DNA from: JBJYIN01 sp046237015
GTDB lineage: Bacteria; Pseudomonadota; Gammaproteobacteria; Enterobacterales; Enterobacteriaceae
Length of the DNA: 64,000 nt
Assembly: GCF_046237015.1 (NCBI RefSeq)
Contig: NZ_JBJYIN010000022.1
Location: 1-64,000, forward strand
Reading direction: 5' to 3'
Positions 27,297-36,471 of this stretch are shown here, piece by piece; position 1 is the first letter of the stretch, and each line of letters opens with the position of its first letter. A program made the position numbers and the translations under genes. The notes under the pieces were generated by a model. It saw only the letters and a program-made list of their open reading frames with translations. It was not told the origin of the DNA and made no database searches.

Positions 27297-27325
27297 AACA
27301 CCCTCCAAGGAATAAAAAATCAAGT

Positions 27326-27343
27326 TATTTGCATATTAATTCA
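27326..27343 (-). promoter_or_regulatory. ARG box (ArgR operator) of carAB
   Basis: On the minus strand TGAATTAATATGCAAATA is almost identical to the first ARG box of the E. coli carAB promoter and fits TGMATWWWWATKCA. It lies 30 bp before the start codon. A weaker second half-match (27347-27364) is at the usual 3-bp distance, as expected for paired ARG boxes. Confidence 0.75.
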
Positions 27344-27742
27344 GATTAAAGCCACTAAATCAATGCAAAAACCACCTTTAAGGTAAATTTTTGGCAAATT
27401 GGGCGCATTTTAATGATGGTCTTGCTGATTGTCTACTCAAACCGCTTTTTTTCTCTTATTTTTATGCTTTCCGTAATGAATCACCCCCCACTGACGTAAA
27501 AAGCCATATCAACTTAGATAAGTAAACGGTTGCGAGCCAACATTGTTAAAATAAGGGTAACAAACCACCAGAAGAGGGGGGCTTCAGGGATACAGAGGGA
27601 TAATCAGTGCCAAAAATAACTATAAAATTGATTAAAATAAATGGAATGGAATAAAATTAAAACAAAAAACAATAAAATAAAGGTAACCACAAAAATGATT
27701 ACCTTTATCAGTAAGATAGAATATATAAAATAAAATTATAAA
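27344..27742. other. AT-rich intergenic region between carA and dapB
   Basis: About 400 bp without a gene. It must hold the carAB promoters (right of 27343) and ends in an extremely AT-rich stretch (about 27600-27740) with the probable dapB terminator. I see no further feature I can support. Confidence 0.5.
27679..27706 (-). terminator. Probable dapB terminator
   Basis: AAAGGTAA (27679-27686) pairs with TTACCTTT (27699-27706). On the minus strand the hairpin is followed by a T-rich tail (ATTTTATTG then TTTTTTG). It is weak in GC but well placed after dapB. Confidence 0.5.
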
Positions 27743-28564
27743 CTATAAATCATCCAGAGAAAGCACATCTCTCATATCAAAAAGACCATTTTTCTTCGCA
27801 CTTATCCAGATAGCGGCTCTTACTGCACCATTAGCAAAAGTCATACGGCTGGATGCCTTGTGGGTAATCTCAACACGTTCGCCAACATCAGCAAACATCG
27901 CAGTATGTTCACCAACAATATCGCCCGCTCGCACGGTAGCAAAACCAATGCTTTTCGGATCGCGTTCACCAGTATGACCTTCGCGCGTATATACCGCACA
28001 GGACTTTAGATCCCGGCCCAACGCATCAGCAATAGCCTCTCCCATCGCCAGCGCGGTGCCAGACGGTGCATCTACCTTGTGGCGGTGGTGTGCTTCAATG
28101 ATTTCGATATCAGTATAGTCGCCCATGACCTTGGCTGCTTTTTCCAGCAACTTCAGCATGACATTGACACCGACGCTGAAGTTCGCCGCAAACACAATCC
28201 CGATATCCTGTGCCGCCTGCTTAATCGCCGTTTTACCGGCATCATCAAAGCCAGTTGTCCCAATAATCATACCTTTACGGTGCTGTCGGCAAAAAGCCAG
28301 ATGTGACAATGTGCCTTCCGGACGGGTGAAATCGATTAAGATATCGAAATCATCCTGCACGTCATCCAGACGCTCATTCACCGTAATACCGTTTTTCCCC
28401 AGCCCGGCTAATTCCCCCGCATCGCTTCCTATTAGAGACGAACCAATACGTTCCAACGCGGCGCCCAATACCACACCGTCCATTTGTTCAACGGCCTGGA
28501 TCAACTGACGCCCCATGCGGCCACCGGCCCCAACAACCGCAATACGGATGGATGAATCTTTCAT
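27743..28564 (-). CDS. dapB: 4-hydroxy-tetrahydrodipicolinate reductase
   Basis: 273 residues from ATG 28564 (MKDSSIRIAVVGAGGRMGRQL), the E. coli length; a longer frame from 28603 would add 13 residues without family support, and AGAGAGAGAC just before 28564 serves as ribosome site. It reduces the dipicolinate precursor in lysine and meso-diaminopimelate synthesis. Visible are the nucleotide-binding GAGGRMGR, FTRPEGTL, the catalytic HHRHKVDAPSGTA and the C-terminal GLFDMRDVL. Confidence 0.97.
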   Translation of the reverse strand: MKDSSIRIAVVGAGGRMGRQLIQAVEQMDGVVLGAALERIGSSLIGSDAGELAGLGKNGITVNERLDDVQDDFDILIDFTRPEGTLSHLAFCRQHRKGMIIGTTGFDDAGKTAIKQAAQDIGIVFAANFSVGVNVMLKLLEKAAKVMGDYTDIEIIEAHHRHKVDAPSGTALAMGEAIADALGRDLKSCAVYTREGHTGERDPKSIGFATVRAGDIVGEHTAMFADVGERVEITHKASSRMTFANGAVRAAIWISAKKNGLFDMRDVLSLDDL

Positions 28565-28902
28565 AATGTCTCTCTCTTTTGCTACTGACGACATGAAAAT
28601 CACATCAGGTTAACGGGCTCTGTGTACTATCGCCAGTGGATTTACGACCAGATTAGAAAATACTGTTTGAAATGACAGAAAATCAGAAAAACTATCTCAT
28701 CGCTGGCGTCAGATTTGCCTCTGAAAGCGATCAAAAACCGCAGAGTGTTTGAATACACGCAAGAAGGGTTAAAAATAAACCAGATCGCAGCATGCATAAA
28801 AATTCATTTTTATGCATGCGTATTTCCACGGACGGACAACAGCAGGGAGAAAATGGGAAGGGTAACAGCGGCAGGGTAGAATCCCTACCGCATAAACAAA
28901 TA
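28565..28902. other. Intergenic region dapB-ispH
   Basis: About 340 bp with no gene. In E. coli rihC (a ribonucleoside hydrolase) lies here; nothing of it is visible. The dapB promoter must be here. The only striking element is the palindrome at 28790-28819. Confidence 0.55.
28790..28819. promoter_or_regulatory. 30-bp palindrome containing an ARG-box-like sequence
   Basis: GCATGCATAAAAA (28790-28802) and TTTTTATGCATGC (28807-28819) are perfect 13-bp complements around TTCA. Inside, TGCATAAAAATTCA (28793-28806) fits the ArgR consensus TGMATWWWWATKCA exactly, and the overlapping TTCATTTTTATGCA fits at 13 of 14. It could be an operator upstream of dapB or a hairpin ending ispH transcripts; no T tract follows on the minus strand. 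Confidence 0.5.
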
Positions 28903-29853
28903 CTAATCTATCTGTTTAACTTCAACTCGCAGTTCTTTTGGCACTTCAAAAACAATATTTTCTTCACGACCCTGCATTTCAACGGCAACCTCACCGCCTA
29001 ACACCTGTAAACGTTTAATGACCTGTTGAACCAAAATATCCGGTGCCGATGCCCCAGCCGTCACACCAACGTGTGAAACGCCTGTCAACCAGCCTTCCTG
29101 AATATCTTCTGCCGCATCAATCAGATAAGCGGCTTTCCCCGCGCGCTGGGCCAGTTCAGCCAGACGGTTTGAGTTGGACGAGTTTTTAGACCCGACCACC
29201 AGCACAACATCCGCTTCTGCTGCCAGATTACGCACCGCTTCCTGGCGGTTCGTGGTGGCATAACAGATGTCATCTTTGCGTGGACCAACAATTTTCGGAA
29301 AACGAGCCCGCAACGCATCAATTACCGCCGAGGTGTCATCTACCGATAACGTTGTTTGCGTCATAAAACAGAGGTCATTTTCATCCTTTACCTGCAACAA
29401 CCAGACATCTTCAGGCGATTCGACCAGATACATGCCACCTTTGGCATTACTATACTGCCCCATCGTACCTTCGACTTCCGGATGCCCGGCATGACCAATC
29501 AGAATCGCTTCGGTACCTTTACGACTGGCACGAGCAACCTCCATATGAACCTTGGTCACCAGCGGACAAGTTGCATCAAAAACGGTCAGATCTCGGCATT
29601 TTGCTTCGGCTCGCACCGCCTGAGAAACACCATGGGCAGAAAAAATTAAAATTGAGCCATCCGGCACTTCATTAATCTGCTCAATGAATATCGCTCCCCG
29701 TTCACGCAGACCATTAACCACATAGCGGTTATGAACAACCTCGTGACGGACATAAATCGGCGTACCGTATATCTCCAACGCACGTTCAACGATGCTGATC
29801 GCACGATCGACGCCAGCACAAAAGCCGCGCGGGTTAGCCAGCAAGATTTGCAT
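28903..29853 (-). CDS. ispH: 4-hydroxy-3-methylbut-2-enyl diphosphate reductase
   Basis: 316 residues from ATG 29853 (MQILLANPRGFCAGVDRAI), the E. coli length, with GGAGG just upstream; an ATG at 29880 lies inside fkpB. It is the last enzyme of the MEP isoprenoid pathway, making IPP and DMAPP with a [4Fe-4S] cluster. The three cluster cysteines are in GFCAGVD, FDATCPLVTK and DDICYATTNRQ. The catalytic glutamate is in GHPEVEGTMGQYS. The start overlaps the fkpB end by 20 bases. Last gene of the ribF operon. Confidence 0.98.
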   Translation of the reverse strand: MQILLANPRGFCAGVDRAISIVERALEIYGTPIYVRHEVVHNRYVVNGLRERGAIFIEQINEVPDGSILIFSAHGVSQAVRAEAKCRDLTVFDATCPLVTKVHMEVARASRKGTEAILIGHAGHPEVEGTMGQYSNAKGGMYLVESPEDVWLLQVKDENDLCFMTQTTLSVDDTSAVIDALRARFPKIVGPRKDDICYATTNRQEAVRNLAAEADVVLVVGSKNSSNSNRLAELAQRAGKAAYLIDAAEDIQEGWLTGVSHVGVTAGASAPDILVQQVIKRLQVLGGEVAVEMQGREENIVFEVPKELRVEVKQID

Positions 29854-30307
29854 GGGGAACCTCCTGCCGAGAGGGATCAATTTCCAGAACTTCCAGATCG
29901 AACGTAATCGTCTGACCGGCCAGCGGGTGGTTGAAATCTACCGTAATAGACTCCTCCGCCACTTCACGGATAATTCCCGGCATATCATTCCCCCCTACGC
30001 CACTGAACAACATAATGGTTCCCACATCCGGAACCCCTGTTTCAGCAAAATCACGACGTAAGAAAAACTGAATCAAATCGGGATTGCTCAGCCCGAATGC
30101 GGATTCAGGCGGTAATGTGAATGTGCGCTTTTCACCACATTTGAGCCCTAACAGATGTTGTTCCAACTCATGTGACAAACTGTCATCACCGAGACGGAAT
30201 AAGGCTGGCTTACCCCGTTCCCGTGTGGACTCTGCTGCCGATCCATCTGCTAATGTCAGAATAAAGTGCACCAGTACTTCGCTGTTGCTCTGTACAGTTT
30301 CAGACAT
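29834..30307 (-). CDS. fkpB: FKBP-type peptidyl-prolyl cis-trans isomerase (SlyD-like)
   Basis: 157 residues (149 in E. coli). It is a small FKBP with an inserted chaperone flap: VLVHFILTLADGSAAEST at the start, LLGLKCGEKRTFTLPPESAFG in the middle and VDFNHPLAGQTITFDLEVLEI at the end. Its client is not known from sequence. It overlaps lspA by 1 base (TGATG) and ispH by 20, so it is co-translated with both. Confidence 0.95.
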   Translation of the reverse strand: MSETVQSNSEVLVHFILTLADGSAAESTRERGKPALFRLGDDSLSHELEQHLLGLKCGEKRTFTLPPESAFGLSNPDLIQFFLRRDFAETGVPDVGTIMLFSGVGGNDMPGIIREVAEESITVDFNHPLAGQTITFDLEVLEIDPSRQEVPHANLAG

Positions 30308-30816
30308 CAGTGCCCCTTTTGCTTGACAGTATCATCATGCGTATTGAAAAAGCCTTCCAATACGATAAGCGCTGCACCAACACAGATTGCGCTATCTGCC
30401 AGATTAAAGGTCGCAAAGTGCCAGTCACCTACATAAAAATCGATGAAATCAACCACAAAACCATGCCACGTCCGGTCGAACAGATTACCAAGCGCACCAC
30501 CAATAATCAGTGAGTACGCGATATTATTCAATTTGTGTTGCGCACTGCCGCGATACATCATCACCAGCAAAACGACAACAATCGCCACCGCAATACCGGC
30601 AAAAAACCAGCGCTGCCAGCCACCTTTATCAGCCAAAAAACTGAACGCCGCGCCATAATTCCGCGCATAGTGCAGATTCAGAGAAGGAAACAAAGGTTGC
30701 GTATCACCCAGCGCAAAGTGGGCAAGGATCCACTGTTTGCTGCCAAGATCGATAACCAAAACCAGTAGCGCCAGCCAAAGCCAGCGCAATCCGCTCGAAC
30801 AGATCGATTTATTCAT
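30307..30816 (-). CDS. lspA: Lipoprotein signal peptidase (signal peptidase II)
   Basis: 169 residues with four membrane helices. It cleaves the signal peptide of prolipoproteins after diacylglyceryl transfer and is the globomycin target. The two catalytic aspartates are in GNLFDRTWHGFVVDFIDF and FNLADSAICVG. LNLHYARNYGAAFSFL is the conserved NxGAAF motif. The start overlaps the ileS stop by 1 base. Confidence 0.97.
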   Translation of the reverse strand: MNKSICSSGLRWLWLALLVLVIDLGSKQWILAHFALGDTQPLFPSLNLHYARNYGAAFSFLADKGGWQRWFFAGIAVAIVVVLLVMMYRGSAQHKLNNIAYSLIIGGALGNLFDRTWHGFVVDFIDFYVGDWHFATFNLADSAICVGAALIVLEGFFNTHDDTVKQKGH

Positions 30817-33629
30817 CAGACAAATTTACGCTCTTCACCATTGCCGCCGACGTTAGTTGCACAGCGACCACAAATATCAGGATGATCGGTATCATGACCG
30901 ATATCCGATTCATAGTGCCAGCAGCGAGGGCATTTATGCCCTTCCGCCTTGCTTAAGGCAATTTTCAATCCAGAGAGTTCCGTTTCCTGAGCATCCGCAG
31001 GCGCATCTTCATAACGTTCTACGAACGCTTTCGAAGTCAGCAGCGCAAAATGCAATTCTTGCTGTAGACGATGCAATTTACCCGCCAAATCGGCATCGGC
31101 ATAAAGCGTGACGGACGCCTCCAATGAGCCACCGACACGTTTATCATTACGCGCCTGTTCGATCACTTTGTTCACTTCACTACGCACTTTCAGGATATCC
31201 GCCCAGAACGCATCATTCATGCTTTCGGTAGCATCCAACCCGAACAGACCGTCATACCACTCTTCGGTAAACACGTACTGTGCACGCTTGCCCGGCAGAT
31301 AATTCCAGACTTCATCTGCGGTGAACGACAGAATCGGTGCCATCCAGCGTACCAACGCTTCGGAGATATGATACAGCGCGGTCTGACAGCTACGACGCGC
31401 TACGCTGTCGCCTTTGGCCGTGTACTGGCGATCCTTGATGATGTCCAGATAGAACGACCCCATTTCGATGGAGCAGAACTGCATCAAGCGCTGTACCACG
31501 CGGTGGAAATCATAGCTTTCATAGGCTTCAATGATCTCTTCCTGCGCGGCTTTCGCACATCCCACCGCCCAACGATCCAGCACCACCATTTCTTCAGGCT
31601 TCACACTGTGCTGCTGCGGATCAAATCCGTTCAGGTTAGCCAGCAGGAAACGTGCTGTATTACGGATACGACGATAAGCATCGGCTGAACGTTTCAGGAT
31701 CTCATCCGAAACGGCAATCTCACCAGAATAATCGGTTGAACCGATCCACAAACGTAGAATATCGGCACCCAGCTTATCCATTACATCCTGTGGACTAACA
31801 GTATTCCCGATGGATTTAGACATTTTGCGACCTTGTCCATCCACGGTGAAACCGTGCGTCAGCACCTGACGGTAAGGCGCTTTGCCTTTAATTGCGGTAG
31901 AAATCATCAGGGAAGACATGAACCAGCCGCGATGCTGGTCAGACCCTTCCAGATACATATCTGCTGCATGACCGCTAAATTCCGGGCGTACATCGACGAC
32001 AGACGCGTGCGTCGATCCAGAGTCGAACCACACATCCAGCGTATCCGGCACTTTGACGTAGTTATCAGCGTCTGCACCCAGCACATCGGCAGGATCGAGA
32101 TCCCACCACGCCTGAATGCCATCGGCTTCAACGCGTTTCGCCACCGCTTCAATCAATTCTGCTGTGCGTGGATGCAGCGCTTCTGTTTCTTTATGAACAA
32201 ACAGCGACATCGGCACACCCCAGGTACGCTGACGGGAAATACACCAGTCAGGACGGTTGGCGACCATTGCTTCAATACGCGCCTGACCCCAATCCGGGAT
32301 CCACTGCACACCTTTGATTTCAGACAGCGACTGCTTACGCAGACCTTTCTGATCCATGCTGACAAACCACTGCGGCGTGGCGCGGAAAATAATCGGCGTT
32401 TTGTGACGCCAGCAACAAGGATAGCTATGCAGCAATTTCTCTACATGCAGCAGAGCACCTTTCTCACGCAGAATTTCAACGACGATATCATTGGCTTTAA
32501 AAACAAATTTACCGTCTAGTTCCGGATAAGTGCCACTGAGATAACAGCCGTTTGGCCCGACCGGATTAGCCACTTCCAACCCGTATTGCTGACCGATAAC
32601 ATAGTCCTCTGGACCATGACCGGGCGCGGTGTGCACCGCACCTGTCCCCGCATCCAGCGTCACGTGGTCACCTAGAATCGCCGGTACGTCAAACCCCATA
32701 AACGGATGTTGGAAACGCAACAATTCAAGATCGGCACCTTTACAGTCACCCCGCACTATCCACTGCGTCACACCGGCACGTGCCATGACGCACTCAACCA
32801 GATCGGCTGCCAGAATCAGCGCCTGACCGTCAATCTGTACCAGTTGATAATCAAATTCTGCATTCAATGAAATTGCGCGGTTTGCCGGTAGCGTCCACGG
32901 CGTGGTCGTCCAGATCACCAGCGAAACAGGGCCATCTACGCTACTCACACCAAACTTGGCTAATACTGCCGCCACATCGCTGGCGTGAAATGCCACATCG
33001 ATGGATGGAGACGTTTTGTCGTAATATTCAACTTCCGCTTCCGCCAGCGCAGAACCACAATCGGCACACCAGTGAACGGGCTTGGCACCCTTGTGCAAAT
33101 GACCGTTTTCAATAATGCGGCCCAGTGCACGAATGATGTTCGCTTCAGTTTTGAAATCCATCGTCAGGTAAGGACGATCCCAATCACCCAATACGCCAAG
33201 ACGAATAAAATCTTTTTTCTGACCTTCAACCTGCTCGGCTGCGTATTTACGACACTCGGCGCGGAACTCAGCCGCCGTAACCTTCTCTCCCGGTTTACCG
33301 ATCAATTGCTCAACTTTAAGTTCGATAGGCAGACCATGGCAGTCCCAACCAGGGACATAAGGCGAATCGTAGCCGGACAGTCCCTTAGACTTAACGATAA
33401 TATCTTTCAGAATCTTGTTAACTGAGTGACCAATATGAATATTGCCATTCGCATACGGAGGGCCATCATGCAGAATGAAGGTTTTTTTACCTTTCTTGGC
33501 ATTACGAATAATCCCGTACAGATCCTGTTCATACCAACGTTTCAGCATGTCAGGTTCACGCTTGGCCAAATCGCCACGCATCGGGAACCCTGTTTCCGGC
33601 AAATTCAGGGTAGTCTTATAGTCACTCAT
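30816..33629 (-). CDS. ileS: Isoleucyl-tRNA synthetase
   Basis: 937 residues, normal for the bacterial enzyme (938 in E. coli). It charges tRNA-Ile and edits valine. The class I motifs are HIGHSVNK near residue 67 and KMSKSIGN near residue 602. The editing (CP1) domain includes WTTTPWTLPANRA. The C-terminal zinc finger has CPRCWHYES and CGRCATN. It lies between ribF (31 bp away) and lspA. Confidence 0.98.
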   Translation of the reverse strand: MSDYKTTLNLPETGFPMRGDLAKREPDMLKRWYEQDLYGIIRNAKKGKKTFILHDGPPYANGNIHIGHSVNKILKDIIVKSKGLSGYDSPYVPGWDCHGLPIELKVEQLIGKPGEKVTAAEFRAECRKYAAEQVEGQKKDFIRLGVLGDWDRPYLTMDFKTEANIIRALGRIIENGHLHKGAKPVHWCADCGSALAEAEVEYYDKTSPSIDVAFHASDVAAVLAKFGVSSVDGPVSLVIWTTTPWTLPANRAISLNAEFDYQLVQIDGQALILAADLVECVMARAGVTQWIVRGDCKGADLELLRFQHPFMGFDVPAILGDHVTLDAGTGAVHTAPGHGPEDYVIGQQYGLEVANPVGPNGCYLSGTYPELDGKFVFKANDIVVEILREKGALLHVEKLLHSYPCCWRHKTPIIFRATPQWFVSMDQKGLRKQSLSEIKGVQWIPDWGQARIEAMVANRPDWCISRQRTWGVPMSLFVHKETEALHPRTAELIEAVAKRVEADGIQAWWDLDPADVLGADADNYVKVPDTLDVWFDSGSTHASVVDVRPEFSGHAADMYLEGSDQHRGWFMSSLMISTAIKGKAPYRQVLTHGFTVDGQGRKMSKSIGNTVSPQDVMDKLGADILRLWIGSTDYSGEIAVSDEILKRSADAYRRIRNTARFLLANLNGFDPQQHSVKPEEMVVLDRWAVGCAKAAQEEIIEAYESYDFHRVVQRLMQFCSIEMGSFYLDIIKDRQYTAKGDSVARRSCQTALYHISEALVRWMAPILSFTADEVWNYLPGKRAQYVFTEEWYDGLFGLDATESMNDAFWADILKVRSEVNKVIEQARNDKRVGGSLEASVTLYADADLAGKLHRLQQELHFALLTSKAFVERYEDAPADAQETELSGLKIALSKAEGHKCPRCWHYESDIGHDTDHPDICGRCATNVGGNGEERKFV

Positions 33630-33660
33630 TAGATTCTCGATTTCGTTTTCGGCTAAAAAA

Positions 33661-34602
33661 TTAAACCGGTGTCTTTAACCCAAAAAATTCCCGGGCCGTC
33701 ACCACATCATTAGCGATTTGCTGCTTTAAAGCCTCAAGCGAAGCAAAACGCTGTTCATTACGTATCTTCTTACGCAGTACGACTTCGATATGACAACCGT
33801 ACAAATCCATCGCCACATCCAGTAAATGTACTTCAAGCTGCTGGCGCTTGTCGCCAGTCACCGTCGGGCGTGTACCAATATTGGCCACGCCGGGTAGCGG
33901 TTCATCACCCAATCCATATACGCTAACAGCATACACGCCACTGACCGGTGAAACCTGACGTTTTAACGGCAGGTTGGCGGTAGGGAAACCAATGGTTCGC
34001 CCTAATTCATTACCATGCACCACACGACCCGAAATACGGTAGGGATGCCCTAACAGATTTTCTGCCAGAGAGAGGTCATCATGACTGAGCGCTTCCCGCA
34101 CAGCCGTGCTGCTCACTCGCTTACCGCCATTACAGAATGAATCGGTGCTGATAACATCAAAACCCGACTCAAGCCCAGCACGTTGTAATAACAGGAAATC
34201 ACCCTGCCGACCAGCACCAAAGCGAAAGTCATCGCCGACGACCAAAAACCGGACGCCCAGTTGCTCCACCAGCAGCGAGGAAACAAACGTTTGGGCATGA
34301 TTGGCCGCAAAATGTGCATCAAACTTCACACACAGTAGGTAGTCAACCCCCGCTTGTTCCAGATAATTCACTTTATCGCGCAGGTTGGTCAACCGCGCAG
34401 GCGCTTTGTCAGCGGAAAACAATTCCAGCGGCTGGGGTTCAAAAATCATCACCATGACAGGTAAGCCGCGCGACTGCCCTTCTTGCTTCAAGCGTTCCAG
34501 CAACATCTGGTGTCCACGGTGCACACCGTCAAAATTACCAATAGTGAGCACACAGCCATAGTGGTGTGCCCGAAGATTGTGTATACCGCGAATTAGCTGC
34601 AT
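33661..34602 (-). CDS. ribF: Bifunctional riboflavin kinase / FAD synthetase
   Basis: 313 residues, the E. coli length. It makes FMN and then FAD. The N-terminal FAD synthetase half has the nucleotidyl-transferase motif LTIGNFDGVHRGHQMLLERL. The middle has VGDDFRFGAGRQGD. The C-terminal kinase half has GRVVHGNELGRTIGFPTANL and GVANIGTRPTV. First gene of ribF-ileS-lspA-fkpB-ispH; divergent from rpsT. Confidence 0.97.
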   Translation of the reverse strand: MQLIRGIHNLRAHHYGCVLTIGNFDGVHRGHQMLLERLKQEGQSRGLPVMVMIFEPQPLELFSADKAPARLTNLRDKVNYLEQAGVDYLLCVKFDAHFAANHAQTFVSSLLVEQLGVRFLVVGDDFRFGAGRQGDFLLLQRAGLESGFDVISTDSFCNGGKRVSSTAVREALSHDDLSLAENLLGHPYRISGRVVHGNELGRTIGFPTANLPLKRQVSPVSGVYAVSVYGLGDEPLPGVANIGTRPTVTGDKRQQLEVHLLDVAMDLYGCHIEVVLRKKIRNEQRFASLEALKQQIANDVVTAREFFGLKTPV

Positions 34603-34945
34603 GGCTGACTCAGAACAAATTGGTTAAAATAATGGAAATCGGCGGATTATACCTTGTACAACGAGTAAGGTTAACCCGCGATTCATGCCTTTTGCAGTCA
34701 CCCTTCTGAATATCGGCAGTATTCTTGCTGTTTTAGCAGCGGATAATCGTATCACTGCGAATTTATGATGCGAAAAGCTGTATTCCGCCGCATGAAGCTG
34801 CTAAAATCCTGCGCCATCACAACGTAACAGGCGTCGACGTACAAACGGCGCTTATTTGCACAAATCCATTGACAAACGAAGGCTAAAAGGGCATATTCCT
34901 CGGCCTTTGAATTGTCCTCGATAGAATATATTTGGGAGTTGGACC
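34603..34945. other. Divergent promoter region ribF / rpsT
   Basis: 343 bp between two divergently transcribed genes. It contains the clear rpsT promoter at 34869-34897; the ribF operon promoter must be in the left part, where I could not pick a single candidate. Confidence 0.5.
34869..34897 (+). promoter_or_regulatory. Sigma-70 promoter of rpsT
   Basis: TTGACA (34869-34874), a 17-bp spacer and CATATT (34892-34897), about 50 bp before the start codon: a perfect -35 and a 4/6 -10, as fits a ribosomal protein gene. Confidence 0.7.
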
Positions 34946-35209
34946 TTGGCTAATATCAAATCAGCTAAGAAACGCGCCGTACAGTCTGAAAAGCGCCGCA
35001 AGCATAACGCAAGCCGTCGCTCCATGATGCGTACTTTCATCAAGAAAGTATACGCGGCGATCGCTACTGGCGATAAAGAAGCGGCACAGAATGCGTTTAA
35101 TGATATGCAACCGATCGTGGATCGCCAGGCTGGTAAAGGCCTGATCCATAAAAACAAAGCTGCACGTCATAAATCCAATCTGGTTGCGCGCATCAACGCC
35201 ATGCAATAA
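34946..35209 (+). CDS. rpsT: 30S ribosomal protein S20
   Basis: 87 residues, the family length. It binds 16S rRNA in the body of the small subunit. It starts at TTG 34946 (MANIKSAKKRAVQSEKRRKHN), as in E. coli where the UUG start takes part in autoregulation; GGGAGTTGG precedes it. It is very basic and helical, ending KSNLVARINAMQ. Confidence 0.98.
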   Translation: MANIKSAKKRAVQSEKRRKHNASRRSMMRTFIKKVYAAIATGDKEAAQNAFNDMQPIVDRQAGKGLIHKNKAARHKSNLVARINAMQ

Positions 35210-35232
35210 TCGCGTTTCGCGTTTTATTGTTG

Positions 35233-35259
35233 AAAAAACCGGCTTAGGCCGGTTTTTTT
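35233..35259 (+). terminator. rpsT intrinsic terminator
   Basis: AAAAAACCGGC pairs with GCCGGTTTTTT around TTAG, followed by seven T. The end of this terminator (CCGGTTTTTTTACGTC) recurs at 37625-37640. Confidence 0.92.
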
Positions 35260-35365
35260 ACGTCAACAGTCTTTCTGATGCAATCTTCTCCAACCGATGC
35301 CAAGGCTACTACGGCTTGATGCGCGGTGATGGCAATACCAACCTTGTGGACTGCGCGGACGAACT

Positions 35366-36247
35366 CTAGTTGGACAAGCGAAGCAATCGCGCATCGTTTG
35401 CAGGTGGCCTTCCGAAAAGCCGAGAGTAGTCGCGGCTAAACTGTGACGGGCTGTCATAGCCCACGGTATACCCGGCATTTGCCGCATCCATTCCATCGCT
35501 GACCATCAAGCGTCGCGCTTCCTGCATTCTCAACTGGTTCCTGAATTCCAAAGGGCTCATTGCGGTAACGGCTTTGAAATGTTCATAGAATGCCGAACGC
35601 CCCATACTGGACATGTTGGCCAAATCCTCAATACGGCAAGCTTTCTGGAAATTCGCTCTGATCCACATAATGGCACGAGCAACTTGGCTATGCCGACTAT
35701 CGGACTGAGCCATCGCGTAAATGATTTGGCCATTTGGGCCAGTCATCAACCTGTAAAGGATCTCACGTATGGCGAGCAAACCCAGTGCATCAATATCCTC
35801 TGGTGTATCAAGCAAGGTGACGAGGCGCGTAGCCGCATCAAGTAATCCTGAAGTCATCTCGTTGATCGTGAGGCCAATTATCCCCGAACGCCTCTCGGTC
35901 ATGCGAGGATACCGCATCACTAACTCTCCCAATTCTACTGTGTTCAAATCAAGCTGAACACTCAGGTAAGGGTGTGCCTCGCTGGCATCCGTGACAGTTC
36001 CGACAACGGGAAGACTCACTGAGGCAACCAGATAGCTGCTTGGGTCATAGTGGAGAATACGGGAGCCTAGCTGTGCCTGTTTCCGCCCCTGTGCGACGAA
36101 ACAGACTGTCGGCTCGTAGATGACCGGCATCGGCATCGTCGGCGCAGAGCATCGGATAAGCTTCATCCCAGGGATGAGACACTCAAACGTCCCATCCTGT
36201 GGCATATGTCTTTCAATCGCGTCCCGAAATTGTTCAATTTGCGTCAT
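35366..36247 (-). CDS. AraC-family transcriptional regulator (YqhC-like)
   Basis: 293 residues. The N-terminal AraC_N type sensor domain (about 20-175) includes LIRCSAPTMPMPVIYEPTVCFVAQGRKQAQLG. The C-terminal double helix-turn-helix (about 195-290) includes RIEDLANMSSMGRSAFYEHFKAVTAMSPLEF and AGYTVGYDSPSQFSRDYSRLFGRPP. This arrangement resembles YqhC-type activators of aldehyde or dicarbonyl reductase genes. It is divergent from an aldo/keto reductase 224 bp away, which is its most likely target. It has no equivalent in E. coli at this spot. The inducer is unknown. Confidence 0.88.
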   Translation of the reverse strand: MTQIEQFRDAIERHMPQDGTFECLIPGMKLIRCSAPTMPMPVIYEPTVCFVAQGRKQAQLGSRILHYDPSSYLVASVSLPVVGTVTDASEAHPYLSVQLDLNTVELGELVMRYPRMTERRSGIIGLTINEMTSGLLDAATRLVTLLDTPEDIDALGLLAIREILYRLMTGPNGQIIYAMAQSDSRHSQVARAIMWIRANFQKACRIEDLANMSSMGRSAFYEHFKAVTAMSPLEFRNQLRMQEARRLMVSDGMDAANAGYTVGYDSPSQFSRDYSRLFGRPPANDARLLRLSN

Positions 36248-36471
36248 AACACATCGCCGTATCTAGCATAAAGACCTTATCCTTCTATTTTTAACGCCCT
36301 CGGACGATCGTGCAATCATTGCGGAGAAGCATTCTATCGCTCACAACCGTGGATGAAGAAAATGATCTACATGCGAAGCGTGGCACTTCTCTTCCGCTGG
36401 CGATGCCATCAGATGGGGTAAAGCCACGTCAGCTTTCTCCTGTCTCAATGTTACACCGATGAGGACGCCAT

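Noticed and set aside
31833..32519. 228-codon plus-strand frame opposite ileS
   Set aside because: Antisense to the conserved synthetase; no recognisable domain or ribosome site.
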